From Oceanobacillus timonensis (lineage in GTDB: Bacteria > Bacillota > Bacilli > Bacillales > Amphibacillaceae): 64,000 nucleotides of DNA. Position numbers and translations under genes: made by a program. Below the pieces are notes generated by a model. That model was not told where the DNA came from, made no database searches, and was given only the letters and a program-made list of their open reading frames with translations. The DNA is taken from NCBI RefSeq assembly GCF_900166635.1, contig NZ_LT800497.1:2838344-2902343 (forward strand). Direction: 5' to 3'. Shown here in pieces: positions 28,045 through 37,113 of this stretch (position 1 is the first letter of the stretch; each line of letters begins with the position of its first letter).

Positions 28045-28920
28045 TTAAACAGATACTCCAAAGATTTTTTCCTTTAAAAATCGTCCCGTTGGTGTATCAG
28101 CCAATCCGCCTTCACCCGTTTCACGCAAAGAAGACGGCATCTGTTTCCCGATGCGGTACATCGCACCGATTACTTCATCACAAGGAATACGGCTTTCCAC
28201 TCCTGCCAGCGCCATATCAGCAGACACAATCGCAAGGGACGAGCCTCCTGCATTTCGCTTCACGCATGGAACTTCTACCAAACCTGCTACTGGGTCACAG
28301 ACCAGACCGAGCATATTTTTTAATGTCATTGCGAAAGCATGCGCCGATTGTTCCGGCGTACCTCCTGCCATTTCGACAATCGCCGCAGAAGCCATGGCGC
28401 CCGCTGAACCAACTTCCGCTTGGCATCCACCTGCCGCACCGGAAATAAATGCATTATTAGCCACAACAAAACCAAAGGCCCCCGAAGTAAATAAATAACG
28501 AATCATATCTTCTCGCGTCGGGTTTAACTGTTCCTTCACCGCAAACAGCGTCCCTGGCACACAACCGGCGCTTCCAGCAGTCGGTGTTGCGCAAATGATG
28601 CCCATGGCTGCATTGACTTCATTGGTTCCCATTGCTTTACTGACAGCATCCATCATAAGATTCCCGGATAATGGCGTTTTTTCTTTCATGTACTTCTGTA
28701 CTTTCACCGCGTCTCCGCCGGTGAGTCCCGTTACCGATTGGACTCCTTTTAAAGCATCTTCCACCGCATTTTCCATAACGGTAAGGTTTTTCTCCATTTC
28801 GGCAAAAACTTCTTCTCTCGTTTTCTCTTTCACGTCCATTTCCTGACGTATCATCACTTCTGAAATAGAAATGTTTTCTGTTTTTGCTTTCTCTACTAAC
28901 TCCGCAACTGTTCTAAACAT
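28045..28920 (-). CDS. sdaAA: L-serine dehydratase, iron-sulfur-dependent, subunit alpha
   Basis: Catalytic subunit that deaminates L-serine to pyruvate with a [4Fe-4S] cluster. The 291-residue protein has conserved cysteines in TAGSAGCVPGTLFA, GCQAEVGSAGAM and CDPVAGLVEVPCVKRN, which are the expected cluster/active-site segments. AAGAAGGGGG precedes the ATG. It lies 14 bp downstream of sdaAB. Confidence 0.96.
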   Translation of the reverse strand: MFRTVAELVEKAKTENISISEVMIRQEMDVKEKTREEVFAEMEKNLTVMENAVEDALKGVQSVTGLTGGDAVKVQKYMKEKTPLSGNLMMDAVSKAMGTNEVNAAMGIICATPTAGSAGCVPGTLFAVKEQLNPTREDMIRYLFTSGAFGFVVANNAFISGAAGGCQAEVGSAGAMASAAIVEMAGGTPEQSAHAFAMTLKNMLGLVCDPVAGLVEVPCVKRNAGGSSLAIVSADMALAGVESRIPCDEVIGAMYRIGKQMPSSLRETGEGGLADTPTGRFLKEKIFGVSV

Positions 28921-28934
28921 GAAAATCCCCCTTC

Positions 28935-29597
28935 TTAACTTACAATCTTCGCAATAGAGATAATATGATCAGCAGCCTCGAGTTCCTGCAGGATAGTATC
29001 ATCTACATTCTGATCTACCTCAATTACCATCAGCGCCTCTTTACCCACATCTTTCCGGTTCACTTCCATATGGCCGATATTCACTTCATATTTTGCTAAA
29101 ATTTTCGTTACAGACGCAATCGCACCGTAACGATCATTGTGCATAATTAAAATAGCCGGATGGTTCCCGGATAATCGAAGTTCAAAACCGTTCAATTCTG
29201 TAATCTCCACTTTTCCGCCACCGACAGATATTCCCATCAGCTCCTGCTGTTCTTTTCCATCTCCAATAAGGATACGGACCGTATTGGGATGATTTACCGC
29301 CGCACTATCTTCTATAAACTCGATGTCCAAACCTTTTTCTTTTGCCAGCTCTAATGCCTTATTTATTTGCGGGTCATCCGTTTCCATGTCTAACAGACCA
29401 CCAGCAAGTGCAAAGTCTGTTCCATGGCCCCGATAGGTTTTGGCAAAAGACTCATAAAGATGTATTCTTGCCCACGTCGGCTGTTTTCCAAACAGATTCC
29501 GGGCTGCTTTTCCAATCCGGGCAGCACCGGCCGTATGTGAACTGGATGGACCCACCATGACCGGGCCGATAATATCAAATACGGAATTATATTTCAT
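28935..29597 (-). CDS. sdaAB: L-serine dehydratase, iron-sulfur-dependent, subunit beta
   Basis: Regulatory/structural subunit, 220 residues, with the family signature GPVMVGPSSSHTAGAARIGK near the N-terminus and a C-terminal ACT domain (ILAKYEVNIGHMEVNRKDVGKEALMVIEVD) that probably senses serine. Works with sdaAA. It has its own promoter. Confidence 0.96.
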   Translation of the reverse strand: MKYNSVFDIIGPVMVGPSSSHTAGAARIGKAARNLFGKQPTWARIHLYESFAKTYRGHGTDFALAGGLLDMETDDPQINKALELAKEKGLDIEFIEDSAAVNHPNTVRILIGDGKEQQELMGISVGGGKVEITELNGFELRLSGNHPAILIMHNDRYGAIASVTKILAKYEVNIGHMEVNRKDVGKEALMVIEVDQNVDDTILQELEAADHIISIAKIVS

Positions 29598-29638
29598 GAA
29601 ATAACACCGTCCTAAATATATTTAATGTAACTGTCACC

Positions 29639-29644
29639 ATTATA
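29639..29644 (-). promoter_or_regulatory. extended -10 promoter of sdaAB-sdaAA
   Basis: TGTTATAAT on the minus strand (TATAAT at 29639-29644) with extended TG but no good -35, 42 bp before sdaAB. Confidence 0.5.
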
Positions 29645-29744
29645 ACAAAAATCCAGACGCAAAACACAATGTAATCGCAAAAAAGCAATCATGCGTTCGC
29701 CGGACTAAGCAGTATACTCTATTTATAGACACTGCCAAAACAAA

Positions 29745-29785
29745 ATAAAGCTCAGGCTGATTTATATTATCAGGCTGAGCTTTAT
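29745..29785. terminator. terminator after fakA
   Basis: Near-perfect ~17-bp stem (ATAAAGCTCAGGCTGAT with ATCAGGCTGAGCTTTAT) with T-rich flanks on both sides, 40 bp past the fakA stop. Confidence 0.75.
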
Positions 29786-29824
29786 ATGCTTAAAAACTTT
29801 GTTGCGGCCGTTATTCCGCTACCT

Positions 29825-31492
29825 TTATTCAACAGAGAAAATATAGGAATAAATTGGCTGTTCGCCTTGATGAACTTCCACTTCTATTTCATCATATTTC
29901 TCTTCCACATAAGATTCCAACGCTTCGACTTCTTCTTCTGACACATCTTCTCCAAAAAGAATTGTCAGTATCTCAGCGTCGTCCGAAATCATTTGATCAA
30001 TAAGAGCTTCCGCTGCTTGTTGTTTTTCCTTATGTGTGGTTACAATTTTGCCTTCATCTATCCCCATAAAATGTCCTTTGGCAATATCAATTCCATCAAT
30101 TTGTGTATCTCGAATCGCATACGTAATTTGACCGCTTCGTACCTGCTTCCCTGCTTCTTCCATGGCTGCTTTATTCTCCTCTAACGAAGCCTCGGGATGG
30201 AATGCCAGCATCGCGCTAATTCCTTGAGGGATTGTTTTGGTTGGAACAACCCGAACATGATCACCGGCCAATTCAGCAGCTTGCTCAGCTGCCATTTGAA
30301 TATTCTTATTGTTGGGAAGCACAATGATGTTTTCTGCGTTTGCTTTTTTCACCGCATCCGTTATATCTTGCGTACTAGGGTTCATGGTTTGTCCACCTTC
30401 AATAACCACAGCAACGCCAAGGTTTTCAAATAATTCCTTTAGCCCATTCCCCATGGCCACGGTAACTACTCCATAAGCCGATTTTTCTTTCGGCGTTTCT
30501 TTTTTATCGCCTTTATCACCGACAATCGCCGTATGCTGCTCCCGCATATTTTCAATTTTCAAGTTGATCAAGCTGCCATATTGTTGTCCCAGATTTAAGC
30601 ATGTCCCCGGTGCTTCGGCATGAACATGTACCTTTACAATATCATCGTCGGAAACCACAAGAAGGGAATCTCCCCACTCACTTAATTCATTGCGGAAAGT
30701 TGTCTCATCAAAGGGATGTTCTTTTAATTTTTCATCTTCTAACTTCACCATGAACTCTGTACAATATCCGTATACAATATCTTCGGTGTCCATGAAATCC
30801 TGCGTTACTTTATGGTGCTCTGCATTAATCATTTCGTCCATTTTCGTAGCGGCATCCGATTCTCCAGGGAGTTCTTCCCCTTTCAATGCAGCCAGAAATC
30901 CTTCGTAAATCGTTACTAAGCCTTGTCCACCGGAATCCACTACCCCAACTTCTTTAAGAACAGGCAATAAATCAGGGGTACGTTTCAGTGATGCTTTTGC
31001 TTCTTTTAATATTTCTTCCATAAAAGCAATAATATCCAACCCATTATCCGCTATTTCCATAGCTTTATTTCCTGCATCTTTTGCTACGGTAAGAATGGTT
31101 CCTTCCACCGGTTTCATTACAGCTTTATAAGCTGCATTGACAGAGCCTTCAAACCCCTGTGCGAAATCTTTGACATCAAGTTCTTTTTTCCCTTCGCAAG
31201 CTTTTGCAAAGCCGCGAAAAATTTGCGATAATATCACACCGGAATTTCCTCTGGCTCCCATTAACAACCCTTTTGAAAAAGTACTAGTCACTTCATATAC
31301 TTTATCTGTTTCTATTTTTTTCACTTCATTTGCCCCGGAAGTGATGGTTAAATTCATGTTTGTCCCGGTATCCCCATCTGGAACCGGGAAGACGTTTAAT
31401 GCGTCAATTTTTTGTGCATTATTCGAGAGATGGTAAGCTCCTGTCAGTACCATCTGAGATAGCAACGCTGCATCAATTTTTTCAAGTCCCAC
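29825..31492 (-). CDS. fakA: fatty acid kinase subunit FakA (YloV, DAK2 domain)
   Basis: ATP-dependent kinase that phosphorylates fatty acids held by a FakB partner, feeding PlsX/PlsY. It has 555 residues: an N-terminal DAK2/DhaL domain with the Mg-ATP site NVFPVPDGDTGTNMNLT and GARGNSGVILSQ, a middle domain with GTCLN, and a C-terminal EDD-like half (ENIIVLPNNKNIQMAAEQAA). The start is GTG with AAGGAGG upstream. No FakB is in the window. It lies 19 bp after yloU. Confidence 0.95.
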   Translation of the reverse strand: MGLEKIDAALLSQMVLTGAYHLSNNAQKIDALNVFPVPDGDTGTNMNLTITSGANEVKKIETDKVYEVTSTFSKGLLMGARGNSGVILSQIFRGFAKACEGKKELDVKDFAQGFEGSVNAAYKAVMKPVEGTILTVAKDAGNKAMEIADNGLDIIAFMEEILKEAKASLKRTPDLLPVLKEVGVVDSGGQGLVTIYEGFLAALKGEELPGESDAATKMDEMINAEHHKVTQDFMDTEDIVYGYCTEFMVKLEDEKLKEHPFDETTFRNELSEWGDSLLVVSDDDIVKVHVHAEAPGTCLNLGQQYGSLINLKIENMREQHTAIVGDKGDKKETPKEKSAYGVVTVAMGNGLKELFENLGVAVVIEGGQTMNPSTQDITDAVKKANAENIIVLPNNKNIQMAAEQAAELAGDHVRVVPTKTIPQGISAMLAFHPEASLEENKAAMEEAGKQVRSGQITYAIRDTQIDGIDIAKGHFMGIDEGKIVTTHKEKQQAAEALIDQMISDDAEILTILFGEDVSEEEVEALESYVEEKYDEIEVEVHQGEQPIYSYIFSVE

Positions 31493-31511
31493 GCCTTTTC
31501 CTCCTTCTGCT

Positions 31512-31874
31512 CTAGTCCTTTTCTACACGGACACCCTGGATATATATATTTACCGAATCAATTTCTAAGCCCAGGGACTGGCTGAGTGTATATTTCACTT
31601 GTGATTGTACATTATGTGCTACTTCGGAAATTTTAGTACCATAACTGACAATAATATACAAGTCAATATGTAATTTTCCATCTTCCTGACGGACAACAAT
31701 CCCTTTAGCATAATTTTCTTTTCGTAGTATTTCAGCAATATTATCTTTAATTTGGCTTTTAGATGCCATTCCGACAATTCCATAGCACTCCACAGCTGTT
31801 CCACCGGCTATTGTGGCAATAACATCTGTTGTTATCGTAACGAGTCCATCGTTTGTATGCAACTCAATTGACAT
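31512..31874 (-). CDS. yloU: Asp23/Gls24 family protein YloU
   Basis: 120-residue alkaline-shock-like protein: TDVIATIAGGTAVECYGIVGMASK and VRQEDGKLHIDLYIIVSYGTKISEVAHNVQSQVKYTL. The family's biochemical role is not established; in Firmicutes it is next to fakA, pointing to envelope or lipid stress. No membrane segment. The ATG follows AAAGGAG. Confidence 0.92.
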   Translation of the reverse strand: MSIELHTNDGLVTITTDVIATIAGGTAVECYGIVGMASKSQIKDNIAEILRKENYAKGIVVRQEDGKLHIDLYIIVSYGTKISEVAHNVQSQVKYTLSQSLGLEIDSVNIYIQGVRVEKD

Positions 31875-32204
31875 AACTACAGCTCCTTTATTACGAATTA
31901 TAAAATGACTGACATTTCCTATCTATTCATTCATTTCTTCCTCATATATGGTTCAAATTATACTATACGCCCTGCCATTTTAAAAGCGAACAAGCGACGA
32001 AGGAGAAGCCTGTCTTTTCAGGCATTTTCAATCATTTCATATAAAAGAAAAACTCCATTATTACAATGTATGATTTTCATGCATCTGTCAAGCAGTTTTT
32101 CTTTAAGGAGATCGTCAAAATGAAAGATTCAATTGCAAAAAACATTAACTTATGATAAATTAAGTTAGTGGTATAATGAATTTGGAAGGTAAGGAGGGAA
32201 TAAC
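31875..32204. other. divergent intergenic region between yloU and rpmB
   Basis: 330 bp with no gene. It contains the rpmB promoter at the right, a TATAAT-like site toward yloU near 31955, and otherwise AT-rich unstructured DNA. Confidence 0.6.
32172..32177 (+). promoter_or_regulatory. extended -10 promoter of rpmB
   Basis: TGGTATAAT gives an extended -10 (TATAAT at 32172-32177) 28 bp before rpmB; -35 is weak. Confidence 0.6.
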
Positions 32205-32393
32205 ATGGCTAAAAAATGTGTTGTAACTGGACGCAAGACTCGTAGTGGTAACCACCGCTCTCACGCTATGAATTCCAACAAACGTAATTTTAAAGCAAAT
32301 GTACAAAAAGTACGTATTATGGTAGATGGAAAACCGAAAAAAGTATATGTATCTGCTCGTGCATTAAAATCAGGCAAAGTAGAACGTGTATAA
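32205..32393 (+). CDS. rpmB: 50S ribosomal protein L28
   Basis: 62-residue basic large-subunit protein beginning [20 protein letters not shown] and containing [22 protein letters not shown]. It has only one cysteine, Cys5, so it is the zinc-independent type. AAGGAGGGAATAAC precedes the ATG. As in B. subtilis, it points against the genes around it. Confidence 0.98.
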   Translation: MAKKCVVTGRKTRSGNHRSHAMNSNKRNFKANVQKVRIMVDGKPKKVYVSARALKSGKVERV

Positions 32394-32420
32394 TATACGA
32401 AAATATGTGCATATGCCTTA

Positions 32421-32452
32421 AAAACACCATGGTCTTCCGTGGTGTTTTTTTG
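32421..32452 (+). terminator. intrinsic terminator of rpmB
   Basis: AACACC pairs with GGTGTT (extended by the adjoining A/T) and is followed by TTTTTTTG. Confidence 0.75.
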
Positions 32453-32510
32453 TTTCTAACAATCATATTTGGACCGGCAGATGATGAACACCATGAAAAA
32501 AAGTATCATC

Positions 32511-32554
32511 CTAAAAACGAGCTTTTACCATCAGAGAGAGGCAAAAGCTCGTTT
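32511..32554 (-). terminator. intrinsic terminator of spoVM
   Basis: On the minus strand AAACGAGCTTTT pairs with AAAAGCTCGTTT (12-bp perfect stem), followed by TTTAGG; it starts 5 bp past the spoVM stop. Confidence 0.75.
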
Positions 32555-32558
32555 ACTA

Positions 32559-32642
32559 TTACTTATCTTTTTTAAATACACCAATAACCACTTTCACAAA
32601 TCCACCTACAAACTTAGGAAGCTTAATCGTATAGAATTTCAT
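32559..32642 (-). CDS. spoVM: stage V sporulation protein M
   Basis: A 27-residue amphipathic peptide starting MKFYTIKLPKFVGGFVK and ending IGVFKKDK. SpoVM is the membrane-curvature-sensing peptide that anchors SpoIVA on the forespore and begins coat assembly. The conserved Pro9 and the helix after it are present. AGGGAGGG lies 9 nt before the ATG. It is between thiN and rpmB, as in B. subtilis. Its size makes it easy to miss in automated gene calling. Its presence says the organism forms endospores. Confidence 0.95.
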   Translation of the reverse strand: MKFYTIKLPKFVGGFVKVVIGVFKKDK

Positions 32643-32684
32643 TTATAAAGGCCCTCCCTGTTTAACCATCCTTTTTGCTCCTAG

Positions 32685-33332
32685 TTAAACTGCATCATAA
32701 CTCTTTACTAGTATTAGTATGCCTTTATGAAAAGAAAAAGTACCTTTTTTTTGACTAAGCTCATTAGATATGCATAAAGAAGATCCCCAACGTATCGTTT
32801 GATTCTCCAGAGGATATAAGAAACCCTTTAGTGTTAGGCCGGATACTTCAGGGGTAAATGGCAAAAAAGAAATATAAGCATAACCTTCAGAATCAACAGG
32901 ATAACTTCCCGGCGCAACTATTTCTATATAATTGCCATTATCTATCATAACAGCACGCTTTCCCTGTTGTAATAACGGGTAAAGCAATTGAATATTCATT
33001 AACGTATGGTCCGTCCTGCCTCCTGTGACACCGAAAAAGAACAATTGATCCGCTCCATTTGCTATTGCTGCATCCACCGCTATTTCCAAATCCGTTTGAT
33101 TCTTCATTGATGGATGCTGATCAAAATGGGCGGCATGCTTTTCAATCACAGCATATTCAGCAGCAGAGACCGAATCAAAATCTCCGGTCGCTATATCAAT
33201 CGGAAGCCCCTGTTCCGCCAGATAAAATGCTCCGCGGTCAGCGCCTACCCAGAAATCCATTTCATTTTGGTAGTTTAAAAGAGGCGGCAAATATTTTCTC
33301 GGACCATTTCCGACAATTCCGGCACACTTCAT
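32685..33332 (-). CDS. thiN: thiamine pyrophosphokinase
   Basis: Makes thiamine pyrophosphate from thiamine and ATP. It has 215 residues: DRGAFYLAEQGLPIDIATGDFDSV near residue 33-56, DQHPSMKNQTDLEIAVD and FFGVTGGRTDHTLMNI, typical TPK motifs, then a C-terminal beta domain. Its ATG overlaps the end of rpe by one base. Confidence 0.94.
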   Translation of the reverse strand: MKCAGIVGNGPRKYLPPLLNYQNEMDFWVGADRGAFYLAEQGLPIDIATGDFDSVSAAEYAVIEKHAAHFDQHPSMKNQTDLEIAVDAAIANGADQLFFFGVTGGRTDHTLMNIQLLYPLLQQGKRAVMIDNGNYIEIVAPGSYPVDSEGYAYISFLPFTPEVSGLTLKGFLYPLENQTIRWGSSLCISNELSQKKGTFSFHKGILILVKSYDAV

Positions 33333-33985
33333 TATTTCTCTGCACTCGCACGAATGGTATCCATTGCTTCTTTGCGGTTTTCCTGATTAAAAATAGCACT
33401 ACCGGCAACTAACACATCTGCCCCATTTGCTGTACAAATTGGAGCTGTCTCTTCATTGACGCCGCCATCGATTTCTATTTCAAAATCTAATCCCATTTCA
33501 TCCCGCCATGCTGCAATTTGGGCAACTTTAGAAATGACATCTTTAATAAATGCTTGTCCGCCAAAACCTGGATTAACAGTCATTAACAAAACAAGATCCA
33601 CTTCTGTTAAAATGGGTTTAATCATTTCTGCTGGTGTTCCTGGATTAATGACCACTCCGGGTTTTACATCATAGGAACGAATCAATTGTAATGTCCGGTG
33701 CAAATGGACACATGCTTCCTGATGAACCGTAATAATCGATGCACTTTTTGCAAATTGTGGTATATATGCATCCGGGTTTTCTATCATTAAATGAACATCC
33801 AATGGAAGGTTCGTAATGGGTTTAATAGCATCTGCTATTAAAGGACCGATTGTAATATTGGGAACGAAATGCCCATCCATCACATCAACATGGATATAAT
33901 CCGCTCCGCCGCTTTCCACATCTTTAATTTCTTCCCCTAACTTCGCAAAATCTGCTGATAAAATAGAAGGTGCTATTTTTGTCAT
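33332..33985 (-). CDS. rpe: ribulose-phosphate 3-epimerase
   Basis: Pentose-phosphate enzyme interconverting ribulose-5-P and xylulose-5-P. The 217-residue TIM barrel starts KIAPSILSADFAKLGEEI and carries HVDVMDGHFVPNITIGP, MTVNPGFGGQAFI and EIDGGVNEETAP, with metal-binding His and Asp residues in these segments. It sits 2 bp after rsgA. Confidence 0.97.
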   Translation of the reverse strand: MTKIAPSILSADFAKLGEEIKDVESGGADYIHVDVMDGHFVPNITIGPLIADAIKPITNLPLDVHLMIENPDAYIPQFAKSASIITVHQEACVHLHRTLQLIRSYDVKPGVVINPGTPAEMIKPILTEVDLVLLMTVNPGFGGQAFIKDVISKVAQIAAWRDEMGLDFEIEIDGGVNEETAPICTANGADVLVAGSAIFNQENRKEAMDTIRASAEK

Positions 33986-33987
33986 GA

Positions 33988-34869
33988 TTAATACCTCGGC
34001 TTTCTTGTTTTAATCTCTTCTAAAAATCGTAAATAATGCTGATACCTGAATGCAGCGATGTCTCCATCATGAACAGCTGCTTTTACGGCACATTTAGGTT
34101 CTTTATCATGCAGGCAGCCTCGAAACTTACAGCCGGGCATATAACGTCTTATCTCTGGAAAGCAGACGCCCAAATCCTCTGTCTCTAAATCCGAAAACTC
34201 TAACACACTAAATCCAGGAGTATCAGCCACCAGACCTTCTCCGATTGTTAAAAGCTCCACATGCCTGGTTGTATGTTTCCCTCTTCCAAGACTTTTGGAA
34301 ATCTCTGCAGTTTCTAAAAACAGATTCGGATCCAGGGTATTTAGTAAGGATGATTTCCCAACCCCGGACTGGCCCGCAAAAACAGAAACTTTATCCTTGA
34401 AATACGGTAATACTTCACAAATCCACTCCGGTTCCTTCGATGATAACAATTTCACTTCATAGCCAATGTCCTGATAAGCTGCTTGATATTCCTTTACTCT
34501 TTCCTTTTCTTCTTGTGTAGCCAAATCCATTTTTGTAATAAAAATGATTGGCTCAATGTGTTTGAATTCAATCAGAACAAGGAATCGATCAAGTAATAAT
34601 GGATTGAAATCCGGAGAGGTAGCTGCATTGACGATGCACACCTGATTAATATTGGCAACAGGAGGCCGAATAAGTTCATTCGACCTGTCTCTTACTTTCA
34701 TTATATAGCCTTCATCCTCATTACGAACTTCAAATTCCACATAGTCGCCAACTAAAGGGGTAATCTTTTTATTCCGGAACAAACCTCTGCCTTTGCAAGC
34801 ATAAACTCCCTTATTCGACTGTACATAGTAGAAGCCGCTTAATGCTTTAATGATTCTGCCTGTTGCCAT
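33988..34869 (-). CDS. rsgA: ribosome small-subunit-dependent GTPase RsgA (CpgA)
   Basis: Circularly permuted GTPase that checks 30S maturation. 293 residues: N-terminal OB fold, G4 TKMDLA, G1 GQSGVGKSSLLNTL, G3 DTPGFS, and a C-terminal zinc finger (CFPEIRRYMPGCKFRGCLHDKEPKC). It is in the prpC-prkC-rsgA-rpe-thiN cluster; in B. subtilis CpgA is a PrkC substrate. Confidence 0.96.
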   Translation of the reverse strand: MATGRIIKALSGFYYVQSNKGVYACKGRGLFRNKKITPLVGDYVEFEVRNEDEGYIMKVRDRSNELIRPPVANINQVCIVNAATSPDFNPLLLDRFLVLIEFKHIEPIIFITKMDLATQEEKERVKEYQAAYQDIGYEVKLLSSKEPEWICEVLPYFKDKVSVFAGQSGVGKSSLLNTLDPNLFLETAEISKSLGRGKHTTRHVELLTIGEGLVADTPGFSVLEFSDLETEDLGVCFPEIRRYMPGCKFRGCLHDKEPKCAVKAAVHDGDIAAFRYQHYLRFLEEIKTRKPRY

Positions 34870-37113
34870 CTACTCTTCCTCTCCCTCATAGGATACAGTC
34901 CTTTCCGTAATCTCTTCATCATCTCTGGTAATGCGGTATTCCGCATCTGTATCTGCTGCAATGGTTAATGTGAACGTTACTTCGGTATCTTCTGTTATTG
35001 TCTCTTCCCGGTAAACATCAGAGATATCATTATTGCTATCTCCAATATAGATGCGTACTGTCTGCTCTTCCGGTTCGGATGTTTCTGCCTCTGCTTCTGA
35101 CTCTGACCCTTCTTCATTTTCTTCGGATTCCGGATCTTCATTTTCTGCTTCTGTATCTTCATTATTTTCATTATCACTATCTGATTCAGCGTTCTCTTCT
35201 TCTTCATCATTGTTTGCATCATCAGAATTTGCATCATCAGATGAATTCTCTCCATCTTCTTCTGTCTCTTCCGTTTGTTCCTCGTTTTGCTGCTCTTCTT
35301 CTTCTGTTTCTTCTTGGTCATCTAATGTATATGGAACCATATAAGAAACAGAATGCGAACGTGGCGGCTCTTCTTCAGGCCCCAAGGAGAAATAAACATC
35401 CACTGCCGAACCCTTCTCCACATCCGTTCCTGATTCAGGAGATTGACTGGTAACCAGCCCTTCTTCCACATCATCCGAATATTCTTCATGCTTGTTCATT
35501 ACTAATTCATTGCGATCGACGTAATCTTGTACTTCCTCTTCGTCCATTCCTGTCAGATTATTCAAGCTCACCATTTCCGGACCGGCACTGACTTCAAAAA
35601 TAACTTTTGTATCAGCAGGAACAACAGAAGATTCCGGATCTGGCTGAATTTGTGAAATAATCTCGCCCACAGGCTGATCAGAATTCCTTTCAAAAGGAGT
35701 GATATCATTGAATCCTTCCTGATTCAATTCCGATTCCACCTCTTCAAAATCCTCGCCTTCATAATCGTCAAATTCCACTTGTTCCGGTCCTTGACTGACA
35801 AATAACGTGACTGTCGATCTTTCTTTTACAGTTCTTCCGGAAACAGGATCAGTCCGTTCGACATATCCTGACTCAATGTCATCCGAATTGACCTCTTCTA
35901 CTTCAACAAGAAGGTTTTGGCTTTCAAGCGAATCTCTTGCATCTTCTGCCAATTGATTCGAAAAATCTTCTATTGTTACATCCTGAGGCTGCATAGCATA
36001 TACAATTGCAGCACTGCCAATCCCGACAAGTAATAATATCAGGATAGAAATCCAGAGAATTTTTTTCTTTTTACTAGCAGGCTTCTTGTCCTTTTTCTTC
36101 TTCTTTTTTTTATTTTTCTCTTCATTATTTTCTTCCGGATAGCTTTTTGTCGGCTCTGCATCGCCCTGATGAACAACAGTCTGGTCAGCGTCTGGATCGT
36201 CCTCGGACAGACTGCTATCTGTTATTATCGGAATGGCCTTGGTCTCATCGCCTTCTTCATCTGGAATAGTGAAAGGTGCTTCATTTAATTTTTCCGGTGA
36301 AAGGGCTGCTGCAAGTGCTGCCTCAAACTGATAAACATCTTCATAACGATAAAATGGATTTTTTGCAGTTGCTTGCAAAACAATATTCTCCACACTTTGC
36401 GGAATATCCGGATTAATCTCTTTCACTGAAGGTGTATCGCTCTGTAAATGCTTCAAGGCAATCGAAACAGGCGATTGTCCAGAAAAAGGAAGCTTTCCAG
36501 TTAACAATTCAAACAATACAATACCCAGTGAATAAATATCCGATTTTTTCGTTGCCATACCTCCACGGGCCTGCTCCGGTGACAGATAATGAACAGAACC
36601 CAGGATAGAATTTGTTTGGGTTAACGCTGTTGCACTAAGAGCCATCGCAATCCCGAAATCTGTCACTTTCACTTGACCAAAACGGTCAATTAATATATTT
36701 TGCGGCTTAATATCCCGATGGATAATATCATTTTCATGCGCATGCGCAATGGCAGAAGCAATCTGTTTCATAATATCCAATGCCAGAGGAACGTCCACCG
36801 GTCCATACTGCTGGATATACTCCTTTAAAGTCATTCCCTCCACATATTCCATGACCATATATAACGTCTGGTCATCTTCACCAACATCAAAGATATTAAC
36901 AATATTCGGATGAGAAAGAGAGCTTGCAGATTGCGCCTCCCGATCGAAACGGGCGATAAACTCCTGGTCATGTACATAATCTGTACGCAACGCTTTAACA
37001 GCTACATCGCGTTCAAGAATTGTATCTCTGGCAAGAAAGACATTTGCCATGCCTCCTCCGCCAATTTTCCGCTCAATCCGATATCGATCATTCAATAAAT
37101 GTCCTGTATTCAT
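34870..37113 (-). CDS. prkC: Ser/Thr protein kinase with PASTA repeats PrkC
   Basis: Membrane kinase sensing peptidoglycan fragments (spore germination and growth signalling in the family). 747 residues: kinase domain 11-270 with GGGGMANVF, Lys40, HRDIKPQN (Asp134) and DFG (Asp152); a lysine-rich juxtamembrane stretch (335-351); one transmembrane helix 352-373; three extracellular PASTA repeats (~376-443, 445-512, 513-579); and a C-terminal beta domain. About 84 residues (598-681) in that last domain are an almost purely acidic/Ser/Asn insertion with no Lys or Arg, making it ~100 residues longer than B. subtilis PrkC (648). ATGA overlap with prpC couples them. Confidence 0.96.
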   Translation of the reverse strand: MNTGHLLNDRYRIERKIGGGGMANVFLARDTILERDVAVKALRTDYVHDQEFIARFDREAQSASSLSHPNIVNIFDVGEDDQTLYMVMEYVEGMTLKEYIQQYGPVDVPLALDIMKQIASAIAHAHENDIIHRDIKPQNILIDRFGQVKVTDFGIAMALSATALTQTNSILGSVHYLSPEQARGGMATKKSDIYSLGIVLFELLTGKLPFSGQSPVSIALKHLQSDTPSVKEINPDIPQSVENIVLQATAKNPFYRYEDVYQFEAALAAALSPEKLNEAPFTIPDEEGDETKAIPIITDSSLSEDDPDADQTVVHQGDAEPTKSYPEENNEEKNKKKKKKKDKKPASKKKKILWISILILLLVGIGSAAIVYAMQPQDVTIEDFSNQLAEDARDSLESQNLLVEVEEVNSDDIESGYVERTDPVSGRTVKERSTVTLFVSQGPEQVEFDDYEGEDFEEVESELNQEGFNDITPFERNSDQPVGEIISQIQPDPESSVVPADTKVIFEVSAGPEMVSLNNLTGMDEEEVQDYVDRNELVMNKHEEYSDDVEEGLVTSQSPESGTDVEKGSAVDVYFSLGPEEEPPRSHSVSYMVPYTLDDQEETEEEEQQNEEQTEETEEDGENSSDDANSDDANNDEEEENAESDSDNENNEDTEAENEDPESEENEEGSESEAEAETSEPEEQTVRIYIGDSNNDISDVYREETITEDTEVTFTLTIAADTDAEYRITRDDEEITERTVSYEGEEE
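35071..35322 (-). other. acidic low-complexity insertion in PrkC ectodomain
   Basis: Codons for residues ~598-681, composed almost only of Glu, Asp, Ser, Asn, Gln, Thr and Ala. It interrupts what in B. subtilis PrkC is a continuous C-terminal domain between VSYMVPYTL and EQTVRIYIGDSNND. Its codon bias also makes long opposite-strand shadow frames. Confidence 0.8.

Noticed and set aside
35071-35322. Acidic prkC stretch considered as a frameshift or repeat expansion artefact.
   Set aside because: The frame continues into a recognisable PrkC C-terminus, so the insertion is in frame and real.
34998-35453. Long plus-strand frames opposite the prkC acidic region, one Ser-rich.
   Set aside because: They mirror the GAA/GAT-rich acidic codons of prkC, lack ribosome sites and match no family.
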